Assembly (NCBI GenBank): GCA_028278325.1
Contig: JANQEO010000039.1
Location: 1-52,254 of the forward strand
From: Candidatus Binatia bacterium
Lineage (GTDB): Bacteria > Desulfobacterota > Binatia > UBA1149 > JAJCZL01
DNA length: 52,254 bases
Direction of reading: 5' to 3'
The position numbers and the translations under genes were made by a program. Position 1 is the stretch's first letter; each line of letters opens with the position of its first letter. The notes below the pieces were generated by a model. That model did no database searches. It was not told the origin of the DNA and saw only the letters and a list, made by a program, of their open reading frames with translations. Positions 15,573 to 23,192 of the stretch are shown in pieces.

Positions 15573-17128
15573 GTCGTAGGATCCCCGGGGTGATCGTCCC
15601 AGTTGCGTGACACCCGCCCCACCAGCAGGCATATCCCGGCCAGCAGCCCGACGATCATGAGCCTGGCTCCTATGACGTAGGGCTTGGCCTCCTCGGCCAC
15701 GCCCACCATGCGGATCTTGTCGGGGACTTCGTCGATAAGCCACCAGCCCAGGATGACGGCCAGAAAGGCCGGCGTGACGTACTTGATAACCGGCCTGAAC
15801 AGGGCGGGAGGCCGGATCTTGGCTCCCTTGTTGAGTTCGGTCCAACCCTTGTCGAGCCCGAAGATCCAGCCGAAGATCACGACCTCGAACAGCGCGAACA
15901 CGACCAGCGCGACGGCGCCGACCCAGTAGTCGAGCTCGTCGAGAAACCCGTAAGCGTGGAACAGGATGACCGGTTGCACCAGCACGAACATCGCACCGGT
16001 CACGAGCGCGACCGCACGGTTGCGGGTGATGTTCCAGCCTTCCTGCAGCAGCGCCACCATGGGCTGACACATGGCCACCGCCGATGTGATTCCCGAGAAG
16101 AACAACAACAGAAACCAAAGGCTGCCCAGAAGCTGGCCGAGAGGGATGCGCTGAAAGATCACGGGCATGGCCTGGAAGCCCAGATCGAATGCTCCGCCTT
16201 TGGCGATCATCTCCGTGCCCTGAATGCCGAAGAAGGCTACCGCCGCGGTCAAGGCGATGGTGCCCCCGAGCACCACTTCGGCGAACTCGTTGACTCCCAC
16301 CGTCGACATCCCGACCAGCGCGACGTCGTCGTTTTCCTGCAGGTAGCTGACGTAGGTGTGGATGATTCCCCAGCCTATGGAGAGGGTGAAGAAGATCTGT
16401 CCGGCAGCCGCCATCCACACGGACGCATCACCGAGGCTAGAGAAGTCGGGGTTCCATACGAAGCCCAATCCGTTGGAAACGTTCCAGTCGGGCTCGGCGG
16501 GGTCGGGCGTGCCGAAGGTCAGCACCCGCACGACGAGAAGGGCTCCTATCAAAAACAGTAGTGGAATCGCGGTCTTGGCCAACCGCTCGATTCCGTGGGC
16601 GATGCCGCCCAGAAGCACGAAAACGGCGAAACCCAGGGTCACGAGATACGCACCGTAGGCGGCCGCGAGTGAACCGAAGTGTTCGTTGACGGCCTTTCCC
16701 TGGAACCCGTCGAGAAAAGCTCCCATGGCGGCGCGGCTCGAAAGGCCCTCGTAGCTTCCGGCCAGGGAGAAGGCACTGAAGGCCAAAGTCCAGGAGGTGA
16801 TGTAGATGTAGTAGAGCGCGATCGTGAAAGGTATGAACAGCCCCAGGGCGCCGACGTACTTGGCCGCCGGGTGGTTCCAGATGAGATAGAGCATGCCGGC
16901 GGAATGTCCGTGGCCGTGCTTGCCACCCATTCGCCCTATGGTGCACTCCACCCACATCAACGGGATGCCGATCAGGAGCAGAGCGAAGAAGTAGGGGATC
17001 ATGAATGCGCCGCCGCCGTTCTGAGCGGCCTGCACCGGGAAGCGAAGAAAGTTCCCGAGTCCGATCGCGTTACCGGCCAGGGCAAGGATAAGGCCGGTCT
17101 TGGTAGCCCAGCGTTGACGCTTACTCAT
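15569..17128 (-). CDS. Sodium-dependent transporter, neurotransmitter:sodium symporter (NSS) family
   Basis: A 519-aa inner-membrane protein with about 12 hydrophobic helices. The NSS signature is clear near the start: ALAGNAIGLGNFLRFP (residues 16-31), then NGGGAFMIPYF, the sodium- and substrate-binding unwound TM1 region of LeuT-type transporters. Later segments FFTLSIGWGIIHTYVSYLQ (TM6) and FFSGITSAVAM (TM8) also match. It imports an amino acid or related solute with Na+. It starts at ATG 17128, divergent from the TPR membrane protein, and is translationally coupled to the 31-aa peptide. Substrate unknown; methionine or alanine are possible by analogy with MetPS. Confidence 0.9.
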   Translation of the reverse strand: MSKRQRWATKTGLILALAGNAIGLGNFLRFPVQAAQNGGGAFMIPYFFALLLIGIPLMWVECTIGRMGGKHGHGHSAGMLYLIWNHPAAKYVGALGLFIPFTIALYYIYITSWTLAFSAFSLAGSYEGLSSRAAMGAFLDGFQGKAVNEHFGSLAAAYGAYLVTLGFAVFVLLGGIAHGIERLAKTAIPLLFLIGALLVVRVLTFGTPDPAEPDWNVSNGLGFVWNPDFSSLGDASVWMAAAGQIFFTLSIGWGIIHTYVSYLQENDDVALVGMSTVGVNEFAEVVLGGTIALTAAVAFFGIQGTEMIAKGGAFDLGFQAMPVIFQRIPLGQLLGSLWFLLLFFSGITSAVAMCQPMVALLQEGWNITRNRAVALVTGAMFVLVQPVILFHAYGFLDELDYWVGAVALVVFALFEVVIFGWIFGLDKGWTELNKGAKIRPPALFRPVIKYVTPAFLAVILGWWLIDEVPDKIRMVGVAEEAKPYVIGARLMIVGLLAGICLLVGRVSRNWDDHPGDPTT

Positions 17129-17192
17129 CGGCGCGCGCCACTCGTCCAGGCGGCTTGGTCAAGGCGGCGGCGTGCGGATATCATGCGACTGC

Positions 17193-18644
17193 ATGGTAGC
17201 GGTTGGCCGGTCGGGAGGGCAAGTTTCCGAGCCGGCGCGCGTTGGTTCAGCCGGCCGGTCGATCCGTTTCTGGATGGCCTCTATGCTGCCGGCCCTCATG
17301 TACCTGCCGGCTCTCGGCTTCGACTTCGTCTTCGACGACCTGTCACTGATCGGCGAACAGGGACCGGTCTATTTCGGGACTGACTGGCTACCTTACCGGC
17401 CTGTACGTTACCTCAGCCATCTCTTCGACCATGCCCTTGGTGGCGGCCGTCCCTGGGCCTACCATTTCAACAACCTCGTCCTGCACGCTCTGGCCTGTGC
17501 GATGGTGGCGGGGCTGGCGCGCCGGCTCCACTACTCGAGAACCGCAGCTCTGGCAGCCACCTTCATCTTCGGGTTCCACCCTCTGGGCATCGAGGCGGTG
17601 GCCTATGTGTCGGGGCGGCGCGATCTTCTCGCCACGGTACTGGGCCTCGGTGCGGTGAGTGCCTGGCTCGCTCCGAGGCCGCGTCCCTATCTGGCGGTCC
17701 TCGCCTTGTTGGCCGCAACCGGCGCCAAGGAGAGCGGCGCCGTGTTCGGGGCAGTGCTGGCCCTTGCCTCCGTGCTCGGGCTCGCAACCACGAGCCCCCG
17801 TACCGCAGTGGCTGCCTGTTTGGCCGCAGCGTCCTTGGGTTTTTGCTTGATCGCCGCCTACGGCGGGTTCGAGCCCCTGGCGCGATTGGCGCAGTCCGTA
17901 GGCTGGGATCCCGCGCTGCGCTTGACCGGCCATTACGCTTCCGGACTCGCACTGCTGCGGCCTCTCAACGTCGTCTACCCAGGCCTGGAGACCGGCGCGG
18001 CATTGGAAAGGCAGGAAGTCGTCTCCTTGGGCGTCGTGGCGCTCGTTTGTGCGGCCGGCGCCATCAGGCTGGCCCGATTCGACGACGTGGGCGGTTCAAC
18101 GCGACTTCATGCCGGTTTCGTGTGCGGCTGGGCCATGCTTGGCCTGACGTCGGTCGTGTTCGGTGCCGGCCTTCATGAACCTGGAGCCGACCGGCACGCC
18201 TATCCGCTGCTGGTTCCTTCGGCCTTGTTGGGCGCTGCCGTCTTGCTCGGCTTGGAGAAGCGCCGGCCGCGTGCTGCAGCCGTGCTGATCGCCGTCGCGT
18301 CGCTCGGCTTTGCGACGGTGACCCTGACGCGGTTGCAAGCCTGGCAGAGCCCTCTCGAACTCTGGACGGCAGCGGTGCGCGTTGCTCCCGATTCGCCGAG
18401 AGCTCACCACAATCTTGCCGGGCTTCATCTGGCCGAAGGCCGGCACATCAAAGCACGCCGTCATCTATTGCGCGCCCTGGCGGTCGACGGTGACTATGCG
18501 CCCGCCCATCTTGGCCTGGCCTATCTCTCGTGTGCGCGGGGACGGGTTGCCAAAGGCCGCGCGCAGCTCGAAGAGGCGCGGAGGCTCGGAGCCCGGGCCG
18601 CCGAAATCGAAGACGTCGCGCAGTCGTGCGTGCGGCCGCGTTGA
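17193..18644 (+). CDS. TMTC-like polytopic membrane protein with C-terminal TPR repeats
   Basis: A protein of about 483 aa. The first membrane helix (about residue 30) runs into FDFVFDDLSLIGEQG, an acidic first-loop motif of GT-C glycosyltransferase-like proteins. YRPVRYLSHLFDHALGG and HFNNLVLHALACAM then match the pattern of TMTC and related bacterial membrane proteins. About ten hydrophobic helices follow. The C-terminus (about 385-475) has tandem TPR-type units, for example SPRAHHNLAGLHLAEGRHIK and YAPAHLGLAYLSCARGRVAK. It is probably a membrane glycosyltransferase or surface-structure protein. GTG at 17172 and a later ATG at 17274 are other possible starts. No operon partner: the next gene is convergent. 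Confidence 0.65.
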   Translation: MVAVGRSGGQVSEPARVGSAGRSIRFWMASMLPALMYLPALGFDFVFDDLSLIGEQGPVYFGTDWLPYRPVRYLSHLFDHALGGGRPWAYHFNNLVLHALACAMVAGLARRLHYSRTAALAATFIFGFHPLGIEAVAYVSGRRDLLATVLGLGAVSAWLAPRPRPYLAVLALLAATGAKESGAVFGAVLALASVLGLATTSPRTAVAACLAAASLGFCLIAAYGGFEPLARLAQSVGWDPALRLTGHYASGLALLRPLNVVYPGLETGAALERQEVVSLGVVALVCAAGAIRLARFDDVGGSTRLHAGFVCGWAMLGLTSVVFGAGLHEPGADRHAYPLLVPSALLGAAVLLGLEKRRPRAAAVLIAVASLGFATVTLTRLQAWQSPLELWTAAVRVAPDSPRAHHNLAGLHLAEGRHIKARRHLLRALAVDGDYAPAHLGLAYLSCARGRVAKGRAQLEEARRLGARAAEIEDVAQSCVRPR

Positions 18645-18687
18645 CTTCGAAGCCGAGCCACCGTTCTTCGCACGCCCGACAGCGTGT

Positions 18688-18705
18688 ACATTCCCCGCGG
18701 AATGT
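18688..18705. repeat. Inverted repeat between convergent genes
   Basis: ACATTCC / GGAATGT (7 bp, 4-nt spacer CCGC) lies in the 160-bp gap between the TPR protein and the convergent membrane protein. It has no T tract, so it is not a typical terminator. It may be a hairpin that protects 3' ends, or a chance or operator-like palindrome. Confidence 0.35.
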
Positions 18706-18804
18706 GGATAGCGTTCGTGACCCGCCGTGCCGCCGGAATCACATTAGGTCGCCTGGACCGTAGCCCTTGCGACGAGCCGCGGAATTCGAATCGCGTGCGC
18801 CTAG

Positions 18805-20931
18805 TCAGTCGCTAACCACGCCCGGGCGCTGCTGTGGTGGGGCCGGTTTCCGAGAAGGAAACCTGACCGGCTCCAATTTCAACACCGACACCCTCGTCGT
18901 GTAGGGCTCGAGCAGCCTGGGTGGTGACGCCATCGTCTGCTCGGGCAGCAAGGTCTGGAAAGTGTAGTCGAGGATCTTGGTTTGCCGCACGAACTGGATA
19001 TCGCGGTACGGTGCGCCGACCTCCTCGGTGCGCGTAAGAAGGTAGACGGGCCCTTTGGGAGCCATCTGGTGAGTGAGTCCGGCTACGAACTTCGTGTGGC
19101 TCGGCGGGGCCAGTTGCACGGGCAGGCTGTTGCGTCCGAACAAGAGCCAAAGCGGTGTCGGCAGCACGGTGCTGCTGAGTTCCTTGTCGATGAGGAGGAC
19201 GCCGTCGCCCGGGAGCCGGCCGTTGAACTCCATGAGAGAAGCGAAGTTGCCCGCGTAGTAAGGCTGTCCCCACATGGCGCGCGCAGGACTGAGGGCGGTG
19301 ACCAACAGGACGGCCGCAGCCACGATCCCTGCTACCAGCGATCGTTGGGATATGCGCTGCACCCCGAGCACCGAGAAGAGGACCAGGGCCGGTACGACGA
19401 TGGGTACGAAACGGCGAGAGGCCCACGGCATCACCTGCATGACATGGGGATCGTAGGCCAGCAGTCCCCCTATCAGCCCCGCGAGCACCACGAGAAAGCC
19501 GTCCTGGGGCCTCAGAAATCGCCTCTTCCAGGCTGTGACCGCACCCGCGGCGGCAAGGAGCAACAAAGGCCAGCCGAGGTAGGCCGACAGCCAATGCACG
19601 GAACGAGGCAGCTCGTAGTGCGAGGCGAACAGGCAGTAGAAGACAACGAATCCCGCGACTCCCGCGCCGATCGCCAGACGCAGGACTGCGGCCGGGCCCC
19701 TTCCTCGCCCAATCCATGCCGCTATGACGGCTAGGGCGGCGAAGGCGGCCCCCGTAACCACCGGGCTACGCTCCCATGCGTGGGCGACCAGGAAACGTAG
19801 TCCCGCTAGCCTGTCCGCTAGCGGGGCGATGTATGCGCCCGGCATGAGACCGGCCTGCGCGACGGCGACCGTGCCTAGTACGAGGAAGGCCGCGAAGAAC
19901 GAGACGGGCAGGCGCCTCGTGCCCAGGGTCGCTTCACCCAGCCGTCTCAGGGCAAGTGCCGAAACGAGGAAGACCCCGTACTCGATCCGGCACAGGGCGA
20001 CTCCGCCCAGAGCCGCCCCCGCGAGCAGGGCATCGCTGGAAAGGCCGTCGTCTTCGTAGGCGTCCAGGGCCACCAGGCCGCTCATCATGTAGAACCAGGC
20101 CAGGGGTTCGGAGAGGGGAAATCGTCCTGACCAATACGCAGCGGCGTTGAGGGCGGCTATCGCGACCCCGAGGACCGCGGCCGGGAAGCTGAGGCGGTTT
20201 CTCAGCAGGTACCAGAACGCCCAAAGGGCCAGTGCCGCGAACGCGGGCGCGAAGGCTCCGGCGTACCTCCAGCCTCCGAGCCCGGTCGAGACCGCCGCCC
20301 AGGTAGTAGGTAGAGGGAAGAAGGACGGCCTAACGATCTGGTCGTCGATGGTTTCGATCACCATGCCGCCGGGCATGCGTGCGTATGGGCCGCGCCACGA
20401 CAGGGACACTACGGAGGGGAACATGTGACGGCGTTCGATGCGGCGGAGGTCGCCGAGCAAAGGGTCATGCTTGCCGAGCCGCTTGTCCTTGACCAGGTGG
20501 ATGCCCGCGGCGGTATAGGCCGAGGAGTCGGAGGCGAACATGTGGGTCTCGTAGGGCGGCCAGTAAGCCGTCAGGGCCAGGGCAAACACCACGAGGCCGA
20601 ATCCCGGGCCGACCACGCGTCGCAGTCCCTCGTCGCGGCCCCGGCCCACCAGCAGGTAGCCGCACAGAGTCACCCCGGCGTTAATGAGAGCCAGTGTGGG
20701 TATCGAGAAGGCTTCCAGGGCGGCGAGGGCAAGAGCCGCCACGCCCGTCCATAGCGTACTGAGGGCGATGCGCGCCAGCAGCCTGGGCGTGGCCGAGTTG
20801 TTGCCCTTCCACCAGGCCTGCCCGGGGCCGATGAAGAACAGGTAGACCCCGATGAGGGAGGGGAATAGCAGGGTCGGCGGAGGTAAGGCCGTCACTGGGG
20901 TGAGACTGCCCGCGCCGAGGCGAGTATTCAA
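18805..20931 (-). CDS. Large polytopic membrane protein, GT-C glycosyltransferase-like
   Basis: A 708-aa protein with about 12-14 hydrophobic helices. Early sequence FIGPGQAWW, then after helix three or four THMFASDSSAYTAAGIHL, an acidic periplasmic loop in the position used by GT-C enzymes for catalysis. Later come RFPLSEPLAWFYMMSGL and CRIEYGVFL. The C-terminal 150 residues are a soluble periplasmic-type domain ending in a Pro/Arg-rich tail. No GT family can be named with certainty. It could transfer a sugar from a polyprenyl-phosphate donor or be an uncharacterised membrane protein. The first codon is TTG; the reading frame is preceded by the terminator of the neighbouring gene, so it must have its own promoter. 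Confidence 0.55.
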   Translation of the reverse strand: MNTRLGAGSLTPVTALPPPTLLFPSLIGVYLFFIGPGQAWWKGNNSATPRLLARIALSTLWTGVAALALAALEAFSIPTLALINAGVTLCGYLLVGRGRDEGLRRVVGPGFGLVVFALALTAYWPPYETHMFASDSSAYTAAGIHLVKDKRLGKHDPLLGDLRRIERRHMFPSVVSLSWRGPYARMPGGMVIETIDDQIVRPSFFPLPTTWAAVSTGLGGWRYAGAFAPAFAALALWAFWYLLRNRLSFPAAVLGVAIAALNAAAYWSGRFPLSEPLAWFYMMSGLVALDAYEDDGLSSDALLAGAALGGVALCRIEYGVFLVSALALRRLGEATLGTRRLPVSFFAAFLVLGTVAVAQAGLMPGAYIAPLADRLAGLRFLVAHAWERSPVVTGAAFAALAVIAAWIGRGRGPAAVLRLAIGAGVAGFVVFYCLFASHYELPRSVHWLSAYLGWPLLLLAAAGAVTAWKRRFLRPQDGFLVVLAGLIGGLLAYDPHVMQVMPWASRRFVPIVVPALVLFSVLGVQRISQRSLVAGIVAAAVLLVTALSPARAMWGQPYYAGNFASLMEFNGRLPGDGVLLIDKELSSTVLPTPLWLLFGRNSLPVQLAPPSHTKFVAGLTHQMAPKGPVYLLTRTEEVGAPYRDIQFVRQTKILDYTFQTLLPEQTMASPPRLLEPYTTRVSVLKLEPVRFPSRKPAPPQQRPGVVSD

Positions 20932-20961
20932 TGCGACCGCCCGTCAGGCGAGACGCGGAGC

Positions 20962-21001
20962 GCAAAATAAAAGGCGGCTCCCCGGTTGGGGAGCCGCCTT
21001 T
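20962..21001 (-). terminator. Strong rho-independent terminator of the secreted-protein gene
   Basis: A perfect 14-bp stem (AAAGGCGGCTCCCC and its complement, 20970-21001) with a 4-nt loop is followed on the reverse strand by TTTTATTTT. It begins 37 bp after the stop of the reverse-strand secreted-protein gene and isolates it from the membrane-protein gene beyond. It is the strongest terminator in the window. Confidence 0.9.
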
Positions 21002-21038
21002 ATCAGGCGAGCTTTGAGCCCTTTCTTAGGACTGCGCC

Positions 21039-21785
21039 TTACTGGCCGCCGCCCGTCGCGCTACCCAAGCCAACGAAGGGAGCGCCCGTGTCGTCGGAGA
21101 TGGAGATGTTGATGTTCTCCAGGGACGAACAAGGGGGCAGCGAGGAGCCAGCGCCAAACAGCGCGAACAACGCGACGTTGGCCTGGAACTTGTCTTTGAT
21201 CTTGCCGTTCTCGATCTGCTGGATGTCGAACTGCACCGGGAAGTTGATGACGGTCAAACCACCGTTGGTCCTGTCATCGAACGTCGCACGGGTCAGCGTG
21301 GCGAGCTTCCAGCCGCTGGGCGTAACTTCGTCACCAGCGTTGACTTCGCCGGCACCGCCAGGATTGCTGACGCCGCTGCACTTGACCTTGATGTCAAGGT
21401 TCATGCAGCTCGGCTCGGTGAAGTCCGGCCAGCAACCGTTGGCGTGCTTCTTCTCCAGCGGGTCGTCAATGGCCGGCTGGTCGAAGAAGGCCTTCATCTT
21501 GGTCGATACGCTGCAGCTTCCCTTCGCGCTCAATTCGAAGGACGAGCTGTTGATGATAGGCGCACAAGCCGGAGCTCCTCCAGCGCCCGTCTGGCTGTTG
21601 ACCGACGGGTGAGAGGTGCTGTTTCCGCACTCGGGTCGTACACGCACCATGCTCGACTTGAGGCCTTTTGCCTTTTTCGGGTTGTCGAAGCTGCAGGGCG
21701 GCTCACCCGGGTTCTGGGCGAAAGCCACGCCGGCCATCGAGACCGTGAAGGCTACTGCGGTTAGGGACAATAAAATCCGTTTCAT
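21039..21785 (-). CDS. Secreted cysteine-rich protein of unknown function
   Basis: A 248-aa protein not recognised as a known family. A classical signal peptide (MKRILLSLTAVAFTVSMAGVAFAQN) is probably cleaved after AFA at residue 23. The mature 225 residues hold eight cysteines (in PCSF, PECG, PACAP, GSCSV, NGCWP, PSCMN, VKCSG and PPCSS), an even number that suits four disulfides in an exported protein. The chain is rich in Ser, Gly and Asn, likely mostly beta, and ends in a flexible Gly-rich tail. ATG follows a very good GGAGGAGGA site. With a consensus promoter, a leader of about 175 nt and a strong terminator, it is a single-gene unit that looks highly expressed. Its function cannot be told. 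Confidence 0.8.
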   Translation of the reverse strand: MKRILLSLTAVAFTVSMAGVAFAQNPGEPPCSFDNPKKAKGLKSSMVRVRPECGNSTSHPSVNSQTGAGGAPACAPIINSSSFELSAKGSCSVSTKMKAFFDQPAIDDPLEKKHANGCWPDFTEPSCMNLDIKVKCSGVSNPGGAGEVNAGDEVTPSGWKLATLTRATFDDRTNGGLTVINFPVQFDIQQIENGKIKDKFQANVALFALFGAGSSLPPCSSLENINISISDDTGAPFVGLGSATGGGQ

Positions 21786-21969
21786 TAGTTCTGATCCTCC
21801 TCCAGCGAGAACGGTTTCGGGCTCAAAGCTTTGCTGGACCGGATTAGCGGCCCGCGCCCCTTAAACTGTCTCTGCTATTAGTAAATCGGTAACCGGTCTC
21901 CAAAACGATCATCAGCAGGTAACCCCCCTCCAATCGTCAGCGGTCGCCGGCTCTTCCAACTTGGGCTAA

Positions 21970-21999
21970 TTTATAGGGAGCCTAGGGAAGCCTTGTCAA
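21970..21999 (-). promoter_or_regulatory. Consensus sigma70-type promoter for the secreted-protein gene
   Basis: On the reverse strand TTGACA (21999-21994) and TATAAA (21975-21970) are spaced by 18 bp, a near-consensus pair in a locally AT-rich stretch. Transcription would start near 21962, giving a leader of about 175 nt before the ATG at 21785. It is the best promoter match in the window. Confidence 0.75.
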
Positions 22000-22038
22000 G
22001 GTAAAAACATCCCGGTTTTTCGGCCCTAAACGCGTTTT

Positions 22039-22075
22039 ACCCCCTTGGGGGGTCAGGGGCTTCCCCAAGGGGGGT
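22039..22075. repeat. C/G-tract inverted repeat upstream of the glycan operon
   Basis: ACCCCCTTGGGG (22039-22050) pairs with CCCCAAGGGGGGT (22063-22075) with one extra G and a 12-nt loop. It sits in the divergent region about 40 bp upstream of the reverse promoter -35 box and 167 bp before the glycosyltransferase. No T tract follows, so it may be an operator or leader hairpin rather than a terminator. Confidence 0.4.
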
Positions 22076-22241
22076 ACGGCTACTACTCGATAGGCGGTTT
22101 TTCGTGGATTTCCGGACTTTCGTCGATGAAAAGGCGCCGCGGCGCGTCTGTCTACAAATGGACGCCAACCCTTGTCTCATGCGGGGGTGGTCACGCCCCC
22201 GTGGGCGGGCGATCGGGCTTGCACTGCCCTGAGGCTTTCCA

Positions 22242-23192
22242 GTGAAGCTCATCATCCAGATACCCAGCTACCGCGAGGAGGAGTTCCTGCCCGAGACCCT
22301 GGCGGGTCTTCCCAAGCAAATCCCCGGCGTAGACACCATCGAGACCCTGGTCATCGACGACGGCAGCCCCGATCGTACGGCCGAGGTGGCCCGCCAGATG
22401 GGTGTGGACCATGTCATCCGCACGCCGGTGAACCAGGGGCTGGCCCGGGCCTTCTCTATCGGTCTCGACTACGCCCTCAAGCAGGGCGCCGACATCATCG
22501 TCAACACGGATGCCGACAACCAGTACCCGGGTGAGGCAATCCCGCGGCTAATCGGCCCCATACTTCACCACGAAGCGGATGTAGTCGTGGGCAACCGCAG
22601 CCCCCAAAAGCTGCGTCACTTTGGTCTGATGAAGCGCTTGCTCCAGTTCATCGGCTCCTGGGTGGTCCGCCAGGTTTCGGGCACCAAGGTCCCCGACGCG
22701 GCCAGTGGGTTCAGGGCCTTCTCCCGCGAGGCCGCCCTGCGCATGAACGTGGTCTCGGACTTCACCTACACGCTGGAGACCATCATCCAGGCCGGCAAGA
22801 AGCAGCTGTTCGTGACCCATGTCGACATCGACGTGAATCCCGATCGCCGGCCCTCGCGGCTTTTCTCGGGAGCCTGGAGCTACGTGATGCACAGTATCGC
22901 CACGATCCTGCGCATCTACACCCTCTATGAGCCTCTCAGGGTCTTTACCTTCATCGGGCTCGTGCTCCTGGCCGCCGGCGCCGCCATCGGTGTGCGCTTC
23001 GTGATCTCGTTCATCGAGACGGGGGGAGCTGCCGGCCATATCCAATCCTTGATTCTGGCCGCCGTGTTGTTGCTCGCTGGTTTCAACACGGTGTTGATCG
23101 GCCTGATGGCCGACCTCATCGGGTCGAGCCGGCGCATGCTCGAAGACGCCATGTTGAGGATCAGGCGGCTGGAGCTTCGACGCGATCAATGA
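22242..23192 (+). CDS. Glycosyltransferase family 2, membrane-anchored polyprenyl-phosphate type
   Basis: A 316-aa GT-A enzyme. IIQIPSYREEEFLPETL opens the fold, with ETLVIDDGSPDRT (donor-binding Asp pair) at about 35-47 and IIVNTDADNQYPGEAI carrying the DxD-like motif. ASGFRAFSREAAL and DVNPDRRPSRLF are typical of DPM1-like undecaprenyl-phosphate sugar synthases. Two hydrophobic helices (about 228-252 and 265-290) follow, anchoring it in the inner membrane. It starts at GTG and overlaps the next gene by 4 bp (ATGA). It probably charges a polyprenyl phosphate with a hexose for use by the GT-C proteins of this locus. The sugar is unknown. Confidence 0.85.
   Translation: MKLIIQIPSYREEEFLPETLAGLPKQIPGVDTIETLVIDDGSPDRTAEVARQMGVDHVIRTPVNQGLARAFSIGLDYALKQGADIIVNTDADNQYPGEAIPRLIGPILHHEADVVVGNRSPQKLRHFGLMKRLLQFIGSWVVRQVSGTKVPDAASGFRAFSREAALRMNVVSDFTYTLETIIQAGKKQLFVTHVDIDVNPDRRPSRLFSGAWSYVMHSIATILRIYTLYEPLRVFTFIGLVLLAAGAAIGVRFVISFIETGGAAGHIQSLILAAVLLLAGFNTVLIGLMADLIGSSRRMLEDAMLRIRRLELRRDQ

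Larger units (their letters stand above)
21786..22241. other. Intergenic region between divergent secreted-protein and glycosyltransferase genes
   Basis: This 456-bp stretch has no plausible gene. It holds the reverse-strand promoter (21970-21999) and about 175 nt of leader for the secreted protein, with no recognised riboswitch; GGTTACC occurs twice in that leader. Beyond lie a 10-bp palindrome AAACGCGTTT (22028-22037), a C/G-rich inverted repeat (22039-22075) and a short hairpin CGGGGG/CCCCCG (22182-22201) ahead of the glycosyltransferase GTG. No good forward promoter was found. The 21880-22030 part is visibly AT-richer than its surroundings. Confidence 0.6.

Noticed and set aside
18688..18705. 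Inverted repeat between convergent genes as a terminator
   Set aside because: It lacks a T tract on either strand, so it is listed only as a repeat.
21786..21962. Riboswitch in the leader of the secreted-protein gene
   Set aside because: No sequence matching known riboswitch cores (such as cobalamin, TPP, SAM or cyclic-di-GMP types) could be recognised, despite the long leader.
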